Source of the DNA: Cochliopodium minus
Taxonomy: Eukaryota > Discosea > Himatismenida > Cochliopodiidae
NCBI GenBank assembly: GCA_024220525.1
Contig: JAMYWO010000398.1
Coordinates: 1-30,000, forward strand
Direction: 5' to 3'
DNA: 30,000 bases
A program made the translations under genes and the position numbers. Positions 11,751 through 19,565 of this stretch are shown here, in pieces (position 1 is the first letter of the stretch; the number at the start of each line of letters is the position of its first letter). Under the pieces are notes generated by a model, which saw nothing but the letters and a program-made list of their open reading frames with translations, had not been told where the DNA came from and made no database searches.

Positions 11751-13953
11751 ATGAAAGAGAAATTTATTTCACTTTTCAATTATAGAACAGTTAAATTGAT
11801 TGAAATCAAAAGTTGGAAATTAGGATTATTATATTATGTAATTTTTCATTTTTTATATTTTCACATCAACAAAGAATCATTCATTTTATTACTAACAAAT
11901 TTTCATAAGTTCATCTCTTTATGTATTGTTGCTTATGTAATTGGATTTGTTATAATTTACCATAAACAATATCAAACAGTCAGTTTACCAGGTAATTAAT
12001 TTATCAATCTATTCCACCATCATAATTCAATTATCATTGTTACTCAAAAGTTGGGATATCAAATTTAAAGGTAGGAATTTGTCAATATAATTATTTAATT
12101 ATAATCTTAGATTCAAGCCAAAAGGAAATGGATATTTTTTTCGGCCAAATACTACCATGGTTGTATGGGATGGTAAAGAATTAATTTCTTATTTTTAAAT
12201 ATTCTCATTTAAAAAAGAATATGATATCTGTCCGATTGTCGAAAATAATGGGCTCTTTATCACAACAACTATGCATCCAACATATCATCAGCAAAGAACT
12301 ATTTATTCAAGCACATCAGTTAGAATTAAATTTTTTTTTTTTTTTGAAATTAATTCATCAATTTTTAAAAGTTAAAATGTGATCCACAAGAGAAGTGCCC
12401 AATATATAAAGAGACAGAGAATGGAAGAACTAACGGTGTTTGTGACGAGACAACTAATTGTAACCAAATTTTTTTTTAAAATCAAAATTAATAATCTAAC
12501 ACCTCTCCAACACCTATACCAATCAAACACCAATACCAATCAATTATAAATGAAATTATTTCGGAAAAATAGATTGTCAAGTTTCTGGTTGGTAAATTTT
12601 TTTTTTTAGTTTTATACAATTTGTTTCATTTTTGATGTGAAAAAAGGTATCCTCTTGAAAACCCATACAGTGAGAATTACACAATTACAGGATCTCAGAA
12701 TGTCTCCATTTTCATTAAAAACAATGTAATTTTCAAAAAAAAAAAAAACAATAATTTTTGATTGTTTCATTTTTATTTTAAAATTCATTTTTGACATAAT
12801 CACTTGTAATAAATGAATCAGGTAAAATTTTCAGAATTAAACATAAACATGGACAACTTAGGGGGAATGACACCTATACAATATGACTATTTAAATCCGA
12901 ATAATAAAAGTAATTCTCTTGCAAGGTTTGAATTCAACAGTTGTTCATTTAATATTTAATATTTCTTTTTATACTTATATTTATTTTAATATTTAATATT
13001 TCTTTTTATATTTATATTTATTTTTATATTTATTTATTTTAATATTTAATATTTCTTTTTATATTTAATTTAAACTAAATTTATTTTTCATTTAAAAAGT
13101 ATTTGGAGAATGGAAGATATAATAAATTTAAGTGGAAGTAAATATGAAGACATCACTGATTTAGGTTTAATAATCAAAAATATAAAATTTCTCATATAAA
13201 ATTTCTATTTTCCTGAAAATGTAAAAGGAGCTGCAATCGTAGCCTCTTTTACTTGGAACTGTGATTTTGATTTTTCAAAAATTTGCCATCCAAATGTTTC
13301 TTTTTTGAGAGTGGATAACCCCAATTCTGATTCAAAAGGTTCTTTAAAACAATAGTTTTTATTTTTATTATTTTTATTATTTTATTATTTTTTTATTATT
13401 ATTATTTTTATTATTTTTATTATTTTTATTATTTTTATTATTTTTATTATTTTTATTATTTTTATTATTTTTATTTCTTTCATACTTTAAATTGTAAATA
13501 GGATTCAACTTTAGAATAGGAAGACAGTATTACTCTCAAGAAAATACTTCCCAAATTCTTACTAGAGATCTCATCAAATATTTGGGAGTAAAAATATTTG
13601 TTGTTACTGCTGGTTCTGTAAATATGTTCTTGAATTTATTATAAGAATAAAATTTCTTATTTAATTATTTTATGGCAGGGTGGAAAATTTACATCTCCTG
13701 TTCCCTTTTTTCAAGGTTTTTTTTTTAAAAAGATTTCACCATTTTATTGTTATTTTTTCTTAGCCCTAGGAGCAGGATTATCTCTTTTGGCTGCTTCAAC
13801 TGTCATAGCAGAGTAATTATTTGATAATAAATTATATAAATTTAACTTTTTTTTAAAATTAGTATGTTATTAATCTATATCCTTCCCAAGAGATATTACT
13901 ATAAAGAAAACAAAATCAATGAAATAGATGACATCTCTGAAATGGATTATTAA
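11751..13953 (+). CDS. P2X-family ATP-gated cation channel
   Basis: Spliced product of about 368 residues, close to family length (about 380). The order matches P2X: cytosolic N-terminus (NYRTVKLIEIKSWKLGLL), TM1 with CIVAYVIGFVIIYHKQYQ, and an extracellular loop with VVWDEYDICP, ENGRTNGVC, CQVSGWYPLENP and NVSIFIKNNVKF. The ATP-site motif NFR follows (GFNFRIGRQYY), then TM2 (ALGAGLSLLAASTVIADMLL). The tail YKENK fits the conserved YxxxK surface-retention motif. The WCPxE element of many P2X proteins is WYPLE here. There are about 14 short introns. One (11838-11909) is 72 nt and free of stops, and removing it restores TM1 homology. One exon (12051-12070) is 20 nt. Introns at 12926-13099 and 13342-13500 carry AT repeats. 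In other amoebae such channels sit on the contractile vacuole; that location is not shown here. The early exon joins around 11990-12110 are the least certain. Confidence 0.9.
12935..13075. repeat. AT-rich tandem repeat in P2X intron
   Basis: About three imperfect units of some 50 bp are built on TTTAATATTTAATATTTC followed by a TTTATA-rich stretch. They lie within the intron that joins the exon ending near 12924 to the exon starting at 13100. No coding potential. Confidence 0.7.
13357..13478. repeat. AT minisatellite, 9-bp unit, in P2X intron
   Basis: A long run of TTTTTATTA units (period 9, with a few shorter variants at the left end) fills most of the intron between 13342 and 13500. It is similar in style, though not in sequence, to the 9-bp array at the window start. 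Confidence 0.85.
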
Positions 13954-14173
13954 AAAAATATTCTATATTTGATTTATTCAATTTTTAATAAATTGTTTTC
14001 AAATTTTAATAACTATATTTCAATAAATTCATATATGAAAAAACAAGCTTGCAAAAAATAAACAAATACTTTTGTCAAAAAAAATGTTAAAATGAGTAAA
14101 AAAAAAAGAATTAAATTAATTTATTAAAATAATATTAATATTATATTCAAAAAAAAAAAAAAAAGTTAACAGT

Positions 14174-15457
14174 ATGAAATTGTTTTGTTTTTTAATTTTT
14201 TCAGCATTCATTTATTGCTCACTTGCTCATTCATGGCTGGCATGCAGTGATTGTAAAATAAATATATATTCCATTTATTTTTTTTTTTTAAATTTTTGTC
14301 ACAGATAGACCAACGAGTAGAAAAAGAAAATTTTATTTTCATTGTTTTTAATAAAATTGCCTATTTCATATAGATGCTGTTGATAGCGTGACATACAATA
14401 ACTCAAGGTATTTTTCAAATAATAAAAGAAATAATAAAAGATATAATTAAATAAAATTAGATGTTTTGGATTTCCAAGAAATTGGGCTACATACAATGGT
14501 GGAGATGTAAATCAATATTTTTCGTCTTTCATCGTATTAAAATTAAGTATTATAGGTTTTTGGTTCAACTGGTAAATTAATGTAATTTTGGAAATAAAAA
14601 TAAAATTAATTATAATATTTTCTTCTTGAGAATAGATTATAGTTATCAAGGAAATGGATGCAGTGTAAGAGTTTTCATCTCAAAAATTTTGTAAATATTA
14701 TCATTTTAGGCAACCAAAAATGCAAGAGGAAATCCTATCAGTGCAGCTTATACAACAAAATAGTAAATACAAAGTCAATTCTTATAAATTTATTAACCTC
14801 TTTATTTAAAGTCCAATGGCAACATGGACCGCGGGAAAGCAAGTTTGTTTGGGATGGCCAGCAAAAACTCATGTGGCAGTTCCTTCAAAGTAATGCTATT
14901 TTACATATTCACTATAAGTTAAAAGTTTTCAAAATTTGAATTTATTATTAGCCCAACAGTACCAGATAATGGAATGTTGTTATACAGAAGCGCAGTTAAT
15001 CCAACTGCAGATCCCGCTCAATCCAACTTCACTTTGGTTCATGTTTTTGGGCCTCATGTAAATGGAACAGTTGATTACAAGTAAAATATTTTCTTAAGAA
15101 CAATCTTATTTGAAAAATTTTAATTTTTTATAGAGGATTCCAAAATTGTACAAATGCTGCGAACAATTCTGATAAAGCTTTATGTTTGGGGTGCTTTACT
15201 CTCCCAACCGACATTGCTGCAGGAAATTACACATTTGAATGGTATTGGGTAAAACATTTTATTATTTAAATTTGAGATCATACCTCTTTACAAATGTTCT
15301 TTTTTACTTTGGGTTTTTTTTTCAGGTTTTTGGTTATGGTTCAACTCCTTACACTTCTTGCTTTGATGTACGTGTTTTGAACACAAAAGGAAGTTCCTCT
15401 TCAATTCTAGCTTTTTCTTTTTCGATTTTTTTCTTTTCTGTCCTCTCTTTCTTTTGA
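14174..15457 (+). CDS. Secreted LPMO-like (histidine-brace) protein, probable GPI anchor
   Basis: Spliced product of about 240 residues from about 11 exons. Signal peptide residues 1-18 (MKLFCFLIFSAFIYCSLA) end just before HSWLACSDYRP, so the mature N-terminus would be His, as needed for a copper histidine brace. A second candidate His lies in LGWPAKTHVAVPS, and a Tyr/Phe-rich segment (NYTFEWYWVFG) resembles the strand holding the axial residue of lytic polysaccharide monooxygenases. Paired Cys and several N-glycosylation sequons are present. The C-terminus (NTKGSSSS, then a hydrophobic run to the stop) is a typical GPI signal. Exons of 12 nt (14305-14316) and 16 nt (14556-14571) are needed to keep the frame. 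I infer cell-wall or polysaccharide attack at the cell surface. Family number and substrate are not assignable by eye; another copper-binding secreted family is the alternative. Confidence 0.7.
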
Positions 15458-15808
15458 TTTGTCTTTCTAATTAAATTTTAATGTTAAAAATCGATTTTAT
15501 TTTTATTTCTCTTTCAATCTAGCAATCGTCCACTTAAAGTGAAATGAAAGGAGGTAGCCATATTCTCAGAAAGAGTTAAATACAAGAATTCTTTCTGGAG
15601 CAGAAAAATTTATGTCTGAATAAAATTATTAAACAATACCTCAAGATCAAGTATATCCAAAAAGTGTTTAACTGTTACCGCAGTCGGAAAATTAAAAAAT
15701 AATATAAAAATAAAAAATATTTTAGATTGATATTTGTAAAATAGGTTCCCAATGTTAATTCTAGAAGGCGTTTTTTTTCTTTGAAGGAAATTTTTCATTA
15801 CAAAGTTA
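15458..15808. other. AT-rich intergenic stretch
   Basis: No gene recognised. A 62-codon minus-strand open frame (15610-15798) has no family signature and a base composition like the surrounding non-coding DNA. The stretch may hold the 3' end of the LPMO-like transcript. Confidence 0.5.
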
Positions 15809-16800
15809 TTAACCTAAATGTTTGTGAGTGCTACCCCGGCATCAGTCAAAAAAAAACAGCATTTATCAAATATTTTTAAAACCAAGCAATTTTCAAAAAA
15901 TTCAAAAAGCATCAGGTGGACATTGGTGTAATGCTCTTAATAAACTTTTAAAACAAAAAAAAAAAATTTTTCATTTTTTGATAGCGGGAATATTCAAATA
16001 AAAAAAAAAATATATTTATAAATAAATAAATAAATAAATAAATATATAATTTTGTTCGATTTTTGGAGATTAATTGAATTAATGTGTTTTTGAAGACAAT
16101 TTCTGTGTATAAACAACGACAATGAGAACAAGAAGTGGGATAATTCTTACTTTTACATTGAAAACATTTCCCTTTTACATCTCTTATCCCTGAGATTAAA
16201 GAAGGGCTGGGTGGAATAGAAAATAAAACTTTTTTAGGAGAATCCTTAGAAATAAACATTCCAATTGACTCCATAAAAGAACGAAAAGGGATTTCTTTTT
16301 TAGTTTTGATTTTATATAAAGAGTAAGCATCAACAACACAATGATGGAGAGATATTTGAAGAAAGCTGTGGTGATAAATTGATTTGTGTGTGGACATTCA
16401 CCAGTTAATCTATCTATGTCATCAACATAGTGCATCCTACAGTTATAATCCTCAATACACTTTGCTATGTATCTCCTTGACACTTTTTGATCATTTTGGA
16501 TTGTAGGAGCAGATGTTGAGTAATTGGTAAAGATGTACAAACTTTTTTTATCTACAAATCTGGTTACGAAAATATTTTTGTTAATGGAACAAGAAGCCCA
16601 ATCTCCCTTTTCTAACGAAAGTTGTTCCATTAATTTACAGTTTTCCAACATCTTTGCTTGGTCTCATCATAACACAAAAACCAAAACCTTCTTTTTCATA
16701 AAAATCAGCAAGTTCTTTGAACCCAAATCCGGAATCTGCTGTAAGTTCATATGTTATTTGATTCCCTTCGTGTTGCCTTGGAAGACTCAACATTAATTCT
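15809..16800 (-). mobile_element. Decayed piggyBac-family DNA transposon (transposase 3' part)
   Basis: Minus-strand reading gives pieces of a piggyBac transposase DDE domain. The order is ADSGFGFKELADFYEKEGFG (16740-16680 region), EKGDWASCSINKNIFVTRF, YNCRMHYVDDIDRLTGE (the position of the family's MGGVDxxDQ segment), then HHCVVDAYSLYKIKTKKEI. The end is a Cys-rich finger, CFQCKSKNYPTSCSHC, as in the C-terminal zinc domain of piggyBac proteins. The pieces lie in different frames: at least two frameshifts, near 16650 and near 16390, so the copy cannot make transposase. A TTAA followed by CC at 15809-15814 may be the element's 3' end, since TTAA is the piggyBac target, but no matching opposite end was found. 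N-terminal coding sequence is not recognisable. Confidence 0.75.
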
Positions 16801-16895
16801 TTTACAACATCTAATGATTTTAATTATTATTATTATATTTTGTTTATTTTGCTTATTTAATTTACCAATTTTTTTAATTAAAGTAACTTACTATT

Positions 16896-17150
16896 ACACA
16901 ATCCGGTATCTCCACACCCACATCCCTTCTTAATTTATTTTTATTTTATTTAAATTCAATTATAAAAATTTTACCCTGATCCTTTGAGCTCCAACAGTAT
17001 TTTGTGAATGTCCTTCTGTTATTTGAGTATTTGAAATATTTTCGATAATGACTCCATCACTCGGGTGTTTCTTGTTTTTACATGCATGGAACTGCAACTT
17101 CATACTGTTGTGCCACATTTTTGCCCTGATCCGAAACAAGGACACTCTTT
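16896..17150 (-). repeat. Tandem diverged repeat, unit B (CXC-like remnant)
   Basis: This unit matches 17201-17452 at about 300-bp spacing with scattered substitutions and small indels. Both units contain the same minus-strand pieces: a Cys cluster (CPCFGSGQKCGTT here), then SCSSMHVKTRN, VIIENISNTQITEGHSQNT and an AGGGTAAAA donor-like site. A short intron-like AT stretch follows, and then GCGCGDTGLC. The duplication therefore contained an exon plus an intron. Confidence 0.8.
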
Positions 17151-17200
17151 TAATAGTTAATTTTATTTTATTGTAAAAAAAAAATTCTTACTTTTAGTTT

Positions 17201-17452
17201 CACATTTAGTTTTACACTCACATCCCTTTTTAATTTATTTTTATTTTATTGAAATTCAATTGTTAATATTTTACCCTGATACTTTGAGTTCCAACAGTAG
17301 TTTGTGAATGTTCTTCTGTTATTTGAGTATTTGAAATATTTTCGATAATGACTCCATCACTCGGTGTGTTTCTTGCTTTTACATGCATGGAACTGCAACT
17401 TCATACTGTTGTACCACATTTTTGCCCTGTTACAGAACAAGTACATTCTTTT
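17201..17452 (-). repeat. Tandem diverged repeat, unit A (CXC-like remnant)
   Basis: Partner of 16896-17150. The minus strand reads CTCSVTGQKCGTT, then SCSSMHVKARNTPSDG, VIIENISNTQITEEHSQTT and GCECKTKCETK at the lower end. The in-frame stop after GTTV occurs in both units, so it predates the duplication or the model of that join is wrong. Confidence 0.8.
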
Positions 17453-17960
17453 TTATAATAACAGAATCAAATTAAAATTCAAAATCAAATAGAATTATTA
17501 CTCCTACATTTCCCATTTTTATCTTGTGATTGTCAATTCTTCCGGCATAAGTTTTTCTATTAAAACAACTTTTTTAATTTGGTCTCGTTGCTGTTTAAAC
17601 ACCTTAAGATGGACGGAAGGATTTATGAACTATTAAAATATTTTATTTAAAATTTATTACATTAACATTTTTATATCTTTCTTTATCCTTCCCAATTGAA
17701 TCGATTCTCATACACGCAACAAAATGTTTTGATATTTGGGATGAATTTTTATTTTTATCAAGATTTGAATTGGGTTCCCATCACCTAAACATTAGTATTT
17801 TTAATCAGAATTCTTTCCACATATTTTTTTGACTTCTTTTTTGTATATTTTTACATTTCTTTTTGCCAATGTGATTGGATATATTGACACATTTGCCAGC
17901 ATTTAATCTACAAGTTTTTGGGCATTTAAAATGCCAATCTTCATTTTATGATCAAAATAT

Positions 17961-18320
17961 ATTGTTTGATGTCTTCCTTTCATAATATTTTCTTGAGGGT
18001 AATTATAATATTAGTTTATAATTACAACTCATTCTTGAGAATTCAATTCAATTTTTTTTATAATCAAAAATGAAAACAAAGAAGAAAAAAGATATACAAT
18101 AAAATTTTAAGAATGTTTTATTTGATCCATTTATCATGATTATGGTCGAAAGTATCTTACATTTTTTTAATTTTTTTAAGTTTTTGATGTCCGATCTGAA
18201 ACAGTTGAAGAATTCAAATTAGATCTATTATTGCATATTAATGAAAAAAGGAAAGATTAATTCAATACAATACTTTTTCACTTTTTTATAATGAAATTTA
18301 TTTAAATAATGTTAATTTAA
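17961..18320. other. AT-rich intergenic stretch
   Basis: Non-coding by eye, with poly-T and poly-A runs. It lies between the decayed Cys-rich sequence and the duplicated RPS6 block. It has no visible similarity to the sequence flanking copy 1 of the duplication, so the left junction lies at 18321. Confidence 0.5.
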
Positions 18321-19507
18321 ATTATTTTTTGGTATCTTTCTTTGTTGTTTCTTCCTTTTTGGATAATTTAGATTTTCTTCTTGAAGAGATTTGACGTCTT
18401 CTTTGAATTTCTTCATTTCTTCTTTGTTTGATCAATTGATTGTATGCTTCAACTTCTTTTTTTGCACTCTCTCTTCCTTTCAACTTTTCAGCTTTATGTC
18501 TTCTCTTTTGAGCAAGTTTTCTTGGAGTGACAAGTCTTTGGATTTTTGGTGCTTTGCTTCTTGGTTTTTTTCTTTTGCTTCCTTCTTTGATTGGAATTTC
18601 TCTTCTAATAACAAATTCTTTTACATTATCCTTCTTGGTCAAACTGAACAATTTTCTGATTTTGGATGCTCTTTTTGGACCCAATCTATTTGGGACTGCT
18701 TTTTCAACTTCTGTCAAATCTGGGATTTCTTGTTCTCCTTTTCTCAAAATGATAAGATTTACAACAACAATTTCACTGCTGATGATGCAACCACGAAGAG
18801 ATTTACGTTTACGAGTACCATCTCTCTTTTGTCCACGGTATCTATTGTAACAAGTGGTTCCTTCAGTGAGAAACAATCTGATACGATCACTTGTCAAAAC
18901 ACCTTGTTTCATTGGAAATCCTTCCTTATCACTTCCACCAGTAATTTTGAATACATATCCTTTATATTCATCTCCAAGGAGACTTCCATCAATTTCTTCT
19001 GCTAATTTTTTATCTTGAAAGAGACGGCTATATTTTTGTTTATATAAATGAATAAATTAAAAATTTAGAATAGAGTAAATCCGAAAATAAAATTAATTTT
19101 AGTGAGAAGAAATTGAGAACAAAGTATCCTTAAATATGTTCTTTATATTTTAAATTGGGGCTCTCATTACTATTTAATGTATTTATCATATTCAAATATC
19201 TCTTTCATTTAATTTTATTTTGAGGAATAGTTTTTTACACTTTCTTTTCATCTTCAAGTTCAATGACTTTTTGGCGACCAGTTGATGGGAAGGCAATATT
19301 GAGCTTCATCCTTAATTTTTTTTTATAATTTATAATTATTATTTTTAATATTTATATTTTTAAATAATTTTAATAAAAAATCTTATTCAAATGGTAATTA
19401 GTAGAATCGATTTATAAAAAAATAAAAGAAAAAAAAAATGAAAGAGAAATTTATTTCACTTTTCAATTATAGAACAGTTAAATTGATTGAAATCAAAAGT
19501 TGGAAAT
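18321..19507. repeat. Segmental duplication, copy 2
   Basis: Direct-orientation copy of 10634-11820. It holds a whole RPS6 gene with intron, the divergent promoter, and 70 bp of P2X exon 1. The junctions are sharp: just outside the RPS6 stop codon on the left, and after TTGGAAAT on the right, where copy 1 continues TAGGATT and copy 2 continues AATGATA. No flanking target-site duplication or terminal repeat was seen, so a transposon mechanism is not supported. Retroposition is excluded because the intron and promoter are present. Confidence 0.95.
18322..19309 (-). CDS. RPS6: 40S ribosomal protein S6 (eS6), copy 2
   Basis: Exons 19309-19239 and 19027-18322, with the same 211-bp intron. The predicted protein is identical to copy 1 over all 258 residues, including MKQGVLTSDRIRLFL and the basic C-terminal tail. 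The full 128-bp promoter was copied too, so the gene is probably expressed and raises RPS6 dosage. Only the sequence beyond the stop codon differs (AATTTAAATTAACATT on the minus strand), so the two mRNAs should have different 3' ends. Identity in non-coding positions points to a recent event or ongoing gene conversion. An assembly duplicate is possible but less likely, because both flanks are unique. Confidence 0.95.
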
Positions 19508-19509
19508 AA
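19438..19509 (+). pseudogene. Truncated 5' stub of the P2X gene
   Basis: The first 23 codons of P2X (MKEKFISLFNYRTVKLIEIK, then SWK) run into a TAA supplied by the junction sequence. The stub keeps the P2X start context and its side of the shared promoter, but stops before TM1. It cannot form a channel. It is convergent with the 3' end of the P5A-ATPase gene, 56 bp away. Confidence 0.9.
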
Positions 19510-19565
19510 TGATATTGTCAAAAGAAATGAAATAAGAAGTTAAATATTTAATGATATTATCTGAT

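Larger units (their letters stand above)
10634..11820. repeat. Segmental duplication, copy 1 (RPS6, promoter, start of P2X)
   Basis: This 1187-bp block recurs at 18321-19507 in the same orientation with a constant offset of 7687 bp. I found no substitutions or indels between the copies when reading line by line, including the 211-bp intron and the intergenic promoter. Homology starts one base outside the RPS6 stop codon and ends inside exon 1 of the P2X gene. This copy is probably ancestral because it holds the intact P2X gene. Confidence 0.95.
16896..17960 (-). pseudogene. Decayed Cys-rich (CXC/tesmin-like) gene, possibly of transposon origin
   Basis: Minus-strand fragments suggest one broken gene running from about 17960 down to 16896. 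The upstream pieces include HFKCPKTCRLNAGKCVNIS followed by HIGKKKCKNIQKR (17940-17830) and QIKKVVLIEKLMPEELTI (17590-17530). Then come the two tandem units with GCxCxxxC and CxCxxxGxKC spacing, which resembles the CXC zinc-binding domain of tesmin-like proteins and of some transposases. Stops and frame changes separate the pieces and I could not build a continuous exon chain. It sits directly upstream of the piggyBac remnant on the same strand, so it could be part of that element or a second mobile element. Function not assignable. Confidence 0.4.

Noticed and set aside
13357-13478. Possible CRISPR-like array
   Set aside because: Units are 9 bp with no spacers; it is a simple AT minisatellite in an intron.
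14299-14496. Minus-strand 65-codon open frame
   Set aside because: Covers introns and microexons of the plus-strand LPMO-like gene; Phe/Tyr-rich noise from AT-rich DNA.
16524-16933. Plus-strand open frames over the piggyBac relic
   Set aside because: Opposite strand to the recognisable transposase pieces and without any domain signature.
18321-19507. RPS6 copy 2 as a retroposed copy
   Set aside because: It keeps the 211-bp intron and the upstream promoter and has no poly-A tail at the junction.
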